Shown here: positions 57,221 to 64,000 of the stretch, in pieces
Numbering within the stretch: position 1 is the stretch's first letter
Layout: every line of letters begins with the position of its first letter
Source: Tautonia sociabilis
GTDB lineage: Bacteria > Planctomycetota > Planctomycetia > Isosphaerales > Isosphaeraceae
Length of the DNA: 64,000 bases
Assembly: GCF_003977685.1 (NCBI RefSeq)
Contig: NZ_RYZH01000025.1
Span: 1-64,000, forward strand
Reading direction: 5' to 3'
Notes under the pieces: generated by a model
Told to the model about the DNA's origin: nothing
The model's database searches: none
The model's input: the letters and a program-made list of their open reading frames with translations, nothing else
Made by a program: the position numbers and the translations under genes

Positions 57221-57970
57221 TCAGGGGACGAACTGCGCCATCGGGATCGTCTTGTAGACGACCAGCCTCCTCAGGGCGAGGGTCTGAGGGCCGGCGGCAA
57301 GAGGGAGGCACCAGACCATGTCTCCGGGCCGGACGAAGCTGGGAGAACCAATCGTCACCTGGGTCACGGACATCCCTCCCGCCCCCGGCACGACCTGAGC
57401 GGCCTGGTTGCCCGGCCCGGCGATCACCAGCGGCGCTCCGCTCACCAACGGGCCGACAAGGTGCCGGCGCTGGGGAATCAACTCCTCACCGGGCAGCAGG
57501 GTGAACTGCCCGAACGTGCTCATCTGGTACGGATTGGTCGGCACCATCACCCGGTTGTAGCCGACCAAGACCAGCGAGGTGGGCGAGACGAGCGATCGGG
57601 CCGACCCCTCGTAGAGGTCGACGTGCCCGGCGAGGATGCTGCCGTTGTTCAGGTCGAACCCGGTGACCTCCGCCATCGTCCCGGGAGGAGCGAGGGCAGG
57701 GTTGGCGGGCCATCGGATCACGAACAGATCGATCGCCGAGAACGAGACGGGATACTGCCTCCCCTCGGCGTCTTCCAGCACCAACCACTTGGGGGTGGCG
57801 GTGATGACCCGGGCCCAGACCCCGTTGGGGGCGAACGACGGGGGCGAGAGCCCGGCCATCCCCGCCCCTCCGGTGAAGGGTCCCTGCGCCCGGGAGGTCG
57901 GCCCAACGGCCGTCAGCAGGGCCGCGACGGCCAGCGACCAGACCGCCCGATCGATCGGAAAGCGAGGCAT
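57221..57970 (-). CDS. Exported protein of unknown function
   Basis: The 249-residue product begins with a Sec leader (AVWSLAVAALLTAVGPTSRAQ). The mature part is beta-rich, with VWARVITATPKWLVLEDAEG and YPVSFSAIDLFVIRW, and resembles an OB- or SH3-like barrel pair. A repeated Pro/Gly/Val-rich second half follows. I do not recognise a family. It is convergent with the cytochrome gene. The start at 57970 puts the leader at the N-terminus; the longer frame to 58420 is low complexity. Confidence 0.75.
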   Translation of the reverse strand: MPRFPIDRAVWSLAVAALLTAVGPTSRAQGPFTGGAGMAGLSPPSFAPNGVWARVITATPKWLVLEDAEGRQYPVSFSAIDLFVIRWPANPALAPPGTMAEVTGFDLNNGSILAGHVDLYEGSARSLVSPTSLVLVGYNRVMVPTNPYQMSTFGQFTLLPGEELIPQRRHLVGPLVSGAPLVIAGPGNQAAQVVPGAGGMSVTQVTIGSPSFVRPGDMVWCLPLAAGPQTLALRRLVVYKTIPMAQFVP

Positions 57971-58704
57971 CGGCGGCGACTCCCCGGTGGTTCCGGAACG
58001 CGACCGGCCGGCCCGGGAAGGATCCAGGAGACATCCCCGGGTCGGCACCATTCTCTCCTTGATTCTACTCGGCCAAGTCGGCCGAGTGCGAGCCTGCGCC
58101 CCCGATCCCGCGATCGGACCCAAGTCCTGGGGGAGGAGCCGGGACCCGGATCGCGGCGACCGGCGCGGGGGCCCGGTCGAGACCACATCCGGCCCCCGGC
58201 TCGACGCCTTGCCAGTCCCCCGATTGGGATCCATACTCCCGAAGACGGGGAACCCGGCCGAGCGAGGGAGTTCGACGAGCGGGCCAACTCGGGCGGCAGT
58301 GCCCGGTCGAGTCGGCTCGGGCACGGGGGCGTCATCGAGTGCCCCCCTCGTGCAGAAATGGCAACATCGCTCGGTGGGGCGGATTGACGACGCGAAGTCG
58401 TGCTCGGTATCTTCGGTCACCGGCTCATGATCGATCCCCCCGGGGCCTTCGTCCCCGAACTCCTTCGAATGTCACCGGATCGGATCATGCCTCAACGCGG
58501 GAGGCGACCTCCATCAGGTCAACTCCCCGGCTCTTCTCCACCGTCTCTCCCGCCGGCCAATCGCCCCCGGCATCCTCGGAAGAGGAGCCATTCTCCCGGG
58601 GTCGTTCCACCGGGGGTTGAGCCCCGGAGGACGGAGGGCCGGGCCATCCTCACCCGGTGCCCGCCCCGAGAGCGAACCCGCATCCGCCAGGTGGATCGCC
58701 CCTG
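57971..58704. other. Large divergent intergenic region before the polysaccharide export genes
   Basis: The 734 bases form the longest gene-free stretch of the window. All six frames give Arg/Pro/Gly-rich translations without recognisable domains. It should hold the promoters of the exported-protein gene and the ABC permease gene. I saw no repeat or tRNA. Confidence 0.5.
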
Positions 58705-59622
58705 ATGAGTCAGCATGCCCCTTCTGTTGACGGAATCTCGACCGCCACTTCCCCGGCGGACTCCGGCTCGGCACCCGCCCCGCATCCGCTGGTGATCGAG
58801 CCCGCCTCGGGATGGATGCCGATCGACCTCGCCGAGTTGCGCGACCGCAGCGACCTGCTGCTCTACATGACCATCAAGGCGGTCAAGACCCGGTACGTCC
58901 AGTCGGCCCTGGGGTTCACCTGGGCGTTCATCCAGCCGCTGATGACGATCATCGTCTTTACGATCGTCTTCAGCCGGGTCGCCAAGATCCCAATGCCCAG
59001 CGACTTGCCCTACCCGCTCATCGCCTTCTGCGGGATCCTCTTCTGGTCCTTCTTCGCGCAGTCGCTGACCGCCGCCAGCTCCAGCCTGGTCTCCAATCGG
59101 GAGATGCTGACAAAGATCTACATCCCAAGGCTCATCTTCCCCCTCTCCCAGTCGCTGGCCAAGCTCGTCGACCTGATGATCACCCTTGTTCTGTTGGGGG
59201 TGCTGATGGTCGGCTTCCGGATCGCCGGAGAGCCGGTTTCCCCGAGGCCCGAGGCGGTGCTGGTTCTCCCCGCGATGATCCTGCTGGCGTTCGTCGCCTC
59301 GCTCGGCCTGAGCCTCTGGTTCTCGGCCCTGTCGGTGCAGTACCGCGACGTGGCCTACGGGCTCCCCTTCGTGGTCCAGATCGGCATGTATCTGACCCCG
59401 ATCATCTACTCCACCGAGATGATCCCGGCCGCAATCCGCCCGATCTTCGCGCTCAACCCAATGTTGGCCGTGATTACCGGAGTCCGCGCCTCGCTGCTCG
59501 GCCCCCCCTTCCTGTACCACCCCGCGCTGCTGGTCGAGGGCACGGTCGTCGCCGTGGCCTTGCTCGTCTCCGGGGCGATCTTCTTCAGGCGCAGCGAGCA
59601 CCTCTTCGCCGACGTCGCCTAA
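58705..59622 (+). CDS. wzm: ABC-2 type polysaccharide export permease (Wzm/TagG-like)
   Basis: The 305-residue protein has six transmembrane helices after a polar N-terminus. The family start LRDRSDLLLYMTIKAVKTRY is followed by QSALGFTWAFIQPLMTIIVF, ILFWSFFAQSLTAASSSLVSN, REMLTKIYIPRLIFPLSQSL and YRDVAYGLPFVVQIGMYLTP. Such permeases, with a Wzt-like ATPase, export O-antigen, teichoic acid or capsule chains across the inner membrane. It is followed after 52 bases by the ATPase gene, forming an operon. Confidence 0.95.
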   Translation: MSQHAPSVDGISTATSPADSGSAPAPHPLVIEPASGWMPIDLAELRDRSDLLLYMTIKAVKTRYVQSALGFTWAFIQPLMTIIVFTIVFSRVAKIPMPSDLPYPLIAFCGILFWSFFAQSLTAASSSLVSNREMLTKIYIPRLIFPLSQSLAKLVDLMITLVLLGVLMVGFRIAGEPVSPRPEAVLVLPAMILLAFVASLGLSLWFSALSVQYRDVAYGLPFVVQIGMYLTPIIYSTEMIPAAIRPIFALNPMLAVITGVRASLLGPPFLYHPALLVEGTVVAVALLVSGAIFFRRSEHLFADVA

Positions 59623-59672
59623 CCCTCCCATCGCGACGACGACGCTGCCGCTCCCCGACCTCCGACCGAGTC

Positions 59673-60301
59673 CCATGGCCGACCCCGCGATCCTCGTCGA
59701 GAACCTGAGCAAGGTCTACCGCATCGGCTCCGCCGAAGAACGGCATGAGACCCTCTCCGGCGCCGCCCTCGGACTCCTCTCCGCCCCCTTGCGCAACCTT
59801 CATCGCCTCCGCTCCCTCGACGCCTCCCGATCCCTCCGACGCCCCAACCGCCCCACTCCCAACGAGCACTCCGACGACCTCCTCTGGGCCCTCCGCGACG
59901 TCTCCTTCCAGGTCCATCGCGGCGAGGTCCTCGGCGTCATCGGTCGCAACGGCGCCGGCAAAAGCACCCTCCTGAAAATCCTCTCCCGCGTCACCTCTCC
60001 CTCCTCCGGTCGCGTCACCATGCTCGGACGCGTCTCGTCCCTGCTCGAAGTCGGCACCGGCTTCCATCCCGAACTCACCGGCCGCGAGAACGTCTACCTC
60101 AACGGCACCATCCTCGGCATGCGCAAGGCCGAGATCGACCGCAAGTTCGACCAGATCGTCGACTTCTCCGGCGTCTCCCGCTTCCTCGACACCCCGGTCA
60201 AGCGCTACAGCTCCGGCATGAAGGTCCGGCTGGCCTTCGCCGTCGCCGCCCACCTCGAACCGGAAATCCTCATCGTCGACGAGGTCCTCGCCGTCGGCGA
60301 C
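59673..60301 (+). repeat. Duplicated ATPase-core block, copy 1
   Basis: This block is repeated at 62733-63361 with a constant offset of 3060 and only 10 mismatches, all between 59989 and 60050. Identity begins 2 bases before the ATG and ends where the two proteins diverge after VLAVGD. Confidence 0.97.
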
Positions 60302-61072
60302 GCCGCGTTCCGGGCCCGATGCGTCGGCAAAATGCAGGAGGTCACCGGGAGGGGAGGACGGACGGTCCTCTTCGTCAGCCACGACATGAACGCGGTGCAT
60401 CGCCTGTGCTCCCGATGCCTGTTGCTCGGAGGGGGCCGGCTGGTCGCCGAGGGGACGACCGAGAAGGTCATCTCCCAGTACCTGGAGCAGGGCGCACCGA
60501 CCCGACACCGATACCGATCGGAGCCCGATCCCGGCCGGGACGGCATGATCCTGGAGATCGTCCCGAAGGATGCGGAAGGACAGCCGCTCCTCGGCGAGAT
60601 CGACGCGAGCAAACCGTTCGCCATCGAGGTCGTTGCGACCAGCGCCGCCGAACACCCGGCGGGCTACCTCACCGTGTCGCTCCGGGATCGCCTGGGGACC
60701 CCGGTCCTGTTCACCGACCTGCGCGACTCGGCGCCGGCCGGAATCGCCTCGGGGGTCTCCCGCTACCGGGTCGAGTTCCCGGAGTGGCTGCTGGCCCCGG
60801 GGGACTACCTCGTCACCGTCGGCCTGAACGACGGGGTCGGCGGCCAGCTCGACGTGGTGCGCAACGGGCTCTCAATCGCGCTCATCGACCTCGACTCCCC
60901 CCGGGGAGGGCACCGGATCGGCTACTTCGGCGCCCGGCTGCCTTGGGCCCGGGTCGTCCCGACGTCGGGCCAAGGAACTGGGTTCGCCCCGGATCCACCG
61001 GCCTCCCCGCCGCGTCCCCCGGACGAATTCCGGCCGGAGTCCCGGCCAGTCCCAAGCCTCCGGCGATCATGA
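59675..61072 (+). CDS. wzt: ABC polysaccharide export ATPase with C-terminal glycan-binding domain (Wzt-like), copy 1
   Basis: The 465-residue protein has a nucleotide-binding domain (1-250) with Walker A GRNGAGKST (90-98), signature YSSGM (178-182), Walker B ILIVDE (198-203) and H-loop SHD (235-237). An N-terminal insert of about 45 residues precedes the Walker A. A C-terminal Wzt_C-like beta-sandwich (about 285-415) is present, the domain known to recognise the terminal modification of the exported glycan. A Pro-rich tail follows. The gene overlaps the pyruvyl transferase gene by ATGA. Pairing with the upstream permease is expected. Confidence 0.95.
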   Translation: MADPAILVENLSKVYRIGSAEERHETLSGAALGLLSAPLRNLHRLRSLDASRSLRRPNRPTPNEHSDDLLWALRDVSFQVHRGEVLGVIGRNGAGKSTLLKILSRVTSPSSGRVTMLGRVSSLLEVGTGFHPELTGRENVYLNGTILGMRKAEIDRKFDQIVDFSGVSRFLDTPVKRYSSGMKVRLAFAVAAHLEPEILIVDEVLAVGDAAFRARCVGKMQEVTGRGGRTVLFVSHDMNAVHRLCSRCLLLGGGRLVAEGTTEKVISQYLEQGAPTRHRYRSEPDPGRDGMILEIVPKDAEGQPLLGEIDASKPFAIEVVATSAAEHPAGYLTVSLRDRLGTPVLFTDLRDSAPAGIASGVSRYRVEFPEWLLAPGDYLVTVGLNDGVGGQLDVVRNGLSIALIDLDSPRGGHRIGYFGARLPWARVVPTSGQGTGFAPDPPASPPRPPDEFRPESRPVPSLRRS

Positions 61073-62439
61073 AGATCTACCTCGTCAACGACACCTCCGA
61101 CCACCCCAACTGGGGATGCCGCGCCACCACCCGGGCCCTGCGTCGGATGATCGTCGAGCGCGAGGGAGAGATCACCCACACCCTCTTCCTGGAGCGCATG
61201 GACCAGCCCGAGCGGTTCGTCACCTCCGCCGCCGGGAGGCTGTTCGAGCGAGCGGTCTGGAAAGCGGCTCGGCAGGTCCCGGGTGGGCCTCGGCTGGCCA
61301 GGGCGGCGATCTTCGGAAGGCTCGACCGCCTCTACGGAGTCGGTGACTCCATCCCCCGAACCCTCGCGCAGTTCCGCCGGCATGCCCGCCACGTGATGGA
61401 GGGCCGGTGCTGCCGCCCCGAGCGCGAGGCCCTGGAGGCCTGCGACCTGGTCCTCATCAACGGCGAGGGCAGCATCTACGACCGCCAGCGCAAGGGGCTG
61501 ATGATGCTATTCCTCGCCTACCTGGCCAAGGAGCACTTCGGGAAGCCCTGCGCCCTGGTCAACCACACCGCCGACCTGAGCGACCCGGCGACGTTCGAGA
61601 TCGCCGCAGCCGTCTACCCGAGGCTCGACGACGTGACCTTCCGCGAGCCGGTGTCGGCCGAACACTGCCAGCCGATCCTTCCCGACGCGACGAGTCGGAT
61701 CGCGCCGGACGCGGCCTTCACCTACGAGCCGGCCGATCGAGAGGCCTGGGCCGCGCTCGCCGGCCGCCCCGGCTATCTGAGCGTCTGGCCGGACTCGGCC
61801 GACGACTTCGACCCGTCCCTCCCTTACGTCTGCGTTGGGGGCAGCTCGATCTACTTCCGACCGGACCGGCCCTCCTACGACCCCGTTCCCGCCTACCGAG
61901 CGCTCTGCCTCCGGCTCCGCTCCGAGTTCGGCCAGGTGGTCTTGTTCGCGCCAGACGGGCCGGATGTCCGCCTCCTCAGGCCCCTGGCCCGGTCGCTCGG
62001 CCTGCCGATGGTCGGCCTGCACACGCCGACCCAGCAGGCCGTCGACCTCCTGGGGAATGCGGCGCTGTGCATCAGCGGGCGATTCCACCCGAGCATTCTC
62101 TCGCTGACCGGAGGAACGCCGATCATCCTGACCACCGCGAACACGCACAAGACCGCCGGGCTGCTCCGTCTGATCGGCTCCGAGGCCCAGCCCTTCGACG
62201 CCCTCCGACTCGGAGAGCAGCTCGACGACGTGCTCGCCCTGGCGCGGGATCTCGTCGCGCAGGGCCCGGCGCTACGACGGTCGCTCCAGAGACGCGCGAG
62301 AGGCCTGGCGGAGGCGGCCTGGAGGAACGTATCCTCGCTGGAGGGGAGCGGCCGTCGCGTCGATCCGGGGTCCGACCTCTCGGGCGGAGAGCCGGGCCCG
62401 GACCCCATCGGCCGTCCCGAAGCGGAGGCCTGCCGCTGA
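61069..62439 (+). CDS. Polysaccharide pyruvyl transferase family protein
   Basis: The 456-residue protein belongs to the CsaB/WcaK-type family that adds ketal pyruvate to surface glycans, or to relatives with other sugar modifications. The N-terminal motif is KIYLVNDTSDHPNWGCRATT. The core has LVLINGEGSIYDRQRKGLM, and the C-terminal GT-B-like half has LLGNAALCISGRFHPSILSL followed by GGTPIILTTANTHKT. The gene overlaps the Wzt-like gene (ATGA), so its product probably modifies the same exported polymer. It ends in a Gly/Pro-rich tail. Confidence 0.9.
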   Translation: MKIYLVNDTSDHPNWGCRATTRALRRMIVEREGEITHTLFLERMDQPERFVTSAAGRLFERAVWKAARQVPGGPRLARAAIFGRLDRLYGVGDSIPRTLAQFRRHARHVMEGRCCRPEREALEACDLVLINGEGSIYDRQRKGLMMLFLAYLAKEHFGKPCALVNHTADLSDPATFEIAAAVYPRLDDVTFREPVSAEHCQPILPDATSRIAPDAAFTYEPADREAWAALAGRPGYLSVWPDSADDFDPSLPYVCVGGSSIYFRPDRPSYDPVPAYRALCLRLRSEFGQVVLFAPDGPDVRLLRPLARSLGLPMVGLHTPTQQAVDLLGNAALCISGRFHPSILSLTGGTPIILTTANTHKTAGLLRLIGSEAQPFDALRLGEQLDDVLALARDLVAQGPALRRSLQRRARGLAEAAWRNVSSLEGSGRRVDPGSDLSGGEPGPDPIGRPEAEACR

Positions 62440-62734
62440 TGACGAGAACCGTCGAGCGATCTCAGGCGTTCCCGCCCTCCTCACTCCCGATCGGCCCCGG
62501 GCCCGCATCCCTCGGGGAACGCGGTCCCAGGCCGCGGGCCGGCCTGCTGGGGCACCGAATTCCCTCCGCCAGTGTCCCATCCTCGCACTCCGGCCCGTAA
62601 CCCCTGCGAGTCGTTCCGCCCCCGGCGCCGGTGACCACCCTTGGGCCTCGCATGGCCCCCGCCACCCTCCCTCAGTTCGACGACGCTCCCGCCGAGACGC
62701 CTCGTTTGTTCCCCCGACGGAAGCCCTGATCACC
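62440..62734. other. Gap between pyruvyl transferase and second ATPase
   Basis: No gene is supported in these 295 bases. There is no second permease gene. The region just upstream of the second ATPase is not similar to that upstream of copy 1. Confidence 0.5.
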
Positions 62735-63361
62735 ATGGCCGACCCCGCGATCCTCGTCGAGAACCTGAGCAAGGTCTACCGCATCGGCTCCGCCGAAGAA
62801 CGGCATGAGACCCTCTCCGGCGCCGCCCTCGGACTCCTCTCCGCCCCCTTGCGCAACCTTCATCGCCTCCGCTCCCTCGACGCCTCCCGATCCCTCCGAC
62901 GCCCCAACCGCCCCACTCCCAACGAGCACTCCGACGACCTCCTCTGGGCCCTCCGCGACGTCTCCTTCCAGGTCCATCGCGGCGAGGTCCTCGGCGTCAT
63001 CGGTCGCAACGGCGCCGGCAAAAGCACCCTCCTGAAAATCCTCTCCCGAGTCGCCTCCCCCTCCGCCGGTCGCGTCACCATGTTCGGCCGCGTCTCCTCC
63101 CTCCTGGAGGTCGGCACCGGCTTCCATCCCGAACTCACCGGCCGCGAGAACGTCTACCTCAACGGCACCATCCTCGGCATGCGCAAGGCCGAGATCGACC
63201 GCAAGTTCGACCAGATCGTCGACTTCTCCGGCGTCTCCCGCTTCCTCGACACCCCGGTCAAGCGCTACAGCTCCGGCATGAAGGTCCGGCTGGCCTTCGC
63301 CGTCGCCGCCCACCTCGAACCGGAAATCCTCATCGTCGACGAGGTCCTCGCCGTCGGCGAC
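62733..63361 (+). repeat. Duplicated ATPase-core block, copy 2
   Basis: This is the second copy of the block at 59673-60301, with 10 mismatches over 629 bases. The first 316 and the last 251 bases are identical. Confidence 0.97.
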
Positions 63362-64000
63362 TACGAGTTCCAGCGCCGCTGCCTGGGGAAAATGGAGGAC
63401 GTCGCTCGGGGAGGAGAGGGGAGGACGGTCCTCTTCGTCAGCCACAACATGGGGATGATGCGGTCGCTGTGCAATCGAGCGATTTGCTTAAGACAGGGAG
63501 AACTGGTTTTTGAGGGGGCAGTCGCGGACTGCATCGAATACTATGAAAACGCGAACGGAGCGTCACAGGATGTAGGAATTGTCCGTTTTGAGGAAGAAGA
63601 AACAAAATCGATCAATATACTTGAAGTCAAGCTAATTAACAGCACAGGCCGCTGTTGTACATCCATTGACCAGTTTGAACCGCTCGATGCTCGGATCACC
63701 TACCGTGTTCGAAGACCAGTCAGTGGAAGAAACCTCTCGATCGCCCTCTCTTACAAAGGGGAGCGAGTATTTGTGTCTTTTGATACAGACATGAATCCCG
63801 AGCGTCTCTCCAGCCGAACTCCGGGAGACTATGAGGACGTCGTGGCACTACCCACAAAGTTGCTCAAAGCCGGCCTTTTTTCGATCACGGTCACTACTGG
63901 AACCGTGAATGGCCACAACGTCACTGACATGCAACGCTTCGAGAACTGCCTAAGGTTTGAAATCCGAGAGACAGCAGACAGCACATTAAAGTCGTATTCC
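62735..64000 (+). CDS. ABC polysaccharide export ATPase, copy 2, with unrelated low-GC C-terminal domain (runs off window)
   Basis: All 422 visible codons are open and the gene continues past the right edge. Residues 1-209 are almost identical to copy 1, including Walker A (90-98), signature YSSGM and Walker B. From VLAVGDYEFQRRC on, the sequence differs, though the NBD is completed with LFVSHNMGMMRSLCNRA. The C-terminal domain (about 270-422) is a different Wzt_C-like sandwich (LSIALSYKGERVFVSFDTDM). Its base composition is unlike the window: two sampled 60-base lines hold 28 and 23 G+C, against 43 for the equivalent line of copy 1. This indicates transfer of the C-terminal module. Confidence 0.93.
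   Translation, partial: MADPAILVENLSKVYRIGSAEERHETLSGAALGLLSAPLRNLHRLRSLDASRSLRRPNRPTPNEHSDDLLWALRDVSFQVHRGEVLGVIGRNGAGKSTLLKILSRVASPSAGRVTMFGRVSSLLEVGTGFHPELTGRENVYLNGTILGMRKAEIDRKFDQIVDFSGVSRFLDTPVKRYSSGMKVRLAFAVAAHLEPEILIVDEVLAVGDYEFQRRCLGKMEDVARGGEGRTVLFVSHNMGMMRSLCNRAICLRQGELVFEGAVADCIEYYENANGASQDVGIVRFEEEETKSINILEVKLINSTGRCCTSIDQFEPLDARITYRVRRPVSGRNLSIALSYKGERVFVSFDTDMNPERLSSRTPGDYEDVVALPTKLLKAGLFSITVTTGTVNGHNVTDMQRFENCLRFEIRETADSTLKSYS

Overview
The window looks like chromosomal DNA of a planctomycete, most likely the Isosphaeraceae (Tautonia/Isosphaera-like). The signs are very high GC with G/C-ending codons, two DUF1559 prepilin-like proteins, an ECF sigma factor coupled to a Ser/Thr kinase, an N-terminal 'LESRTML'-type export region on a giant secreted protease, a DUF1080 protein, and bacterial methanopterin C1 genes. 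The genus is inference. I saw no rRNA, tRNA, CRISPR array, insertion sequence or phage gene. About 45 intact genes are supported, plus four clear gene remnants.

Layout. 0-5.7 kb: regulation (Ser/Thr kinase, ECF sigma, a sigma-70 factor), a lipoprotein and an inositol-monophosphatase-family enzyme. 6-12.4 kb: a 1642-residue subtilisin/PKD/beta-helix secreted protein and another exported protein. 12.6-17.8 kb, minus strand: EF-hand/deiodinase-like redox protein, AhpD-like protein, lipoprotein, DUF1559 protein, small exported protein. 18-25.3 kb: WD40-like lipoprotein, HemX/CcsA-like protein overlapping hemA, unknown proteins, PPi-type phosphofructokinase. 25.9-28.6 kb: lipoprotein, second DUF1559 protein with a good terminator, DUF433-tailed protein. 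28.7-32.9 kb: Mrp ATPase and a tight plus-strand run dnaJ-like, merR/hspR-like, small membrane protein, rnpA, yidD. 33-39.7 kb: DUF1080 hydrolase, M61 peptidase, divergent RRF, YqeY, STAS protein, HAD phosphatase, and a decay zone (37.4-38.5 kb) with a frameshifted thioredoxin and a 3' fragment of an AGE-family epimerase. 39.9-43.3 kb: D-aminoacylase-like enzyme, small exported protein, AlkA, glutathione peroxidase. 43.5-46.7 kb: two formylmethanofuran-pathway genes and a CBS protein. 46.8-52.9 kb: PH-like membrane protein, trans-sulfuration PLP enzyme, PP2C phosphatase, M16 peptidase. 53.1-53.7 kb: remnants of a second ECF sigma/TPR locus. 53.9-58 kb: prenyltransferase-like repeat protein, heptaheme cytochrome c, exported protein. 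58.7-64 kb: surface polysaccharide export (ABC permease, Wzt-like ATPase, polysaccharide pyruvyl transferase, second Wzt-like ATPase running off the window).

The most notable signal is at the right end. The two Wzt-like ATPases share a block of about 629 bp with only 10 mismatches. They then diverge completely, and the second copy continues into a low-GC C-terminal domain unlike the rest of the window. This is what one would expect of modular exchange of the glycan-recognition domain onto a conserved ATPase core.

Limits: all family names come from reading motifs by eye. No database search, structure prediction or codon statistic was run. Start codons were chosen from ribosome-binding sites, signal peptides and overlaps, and several have alternatives that are noted.
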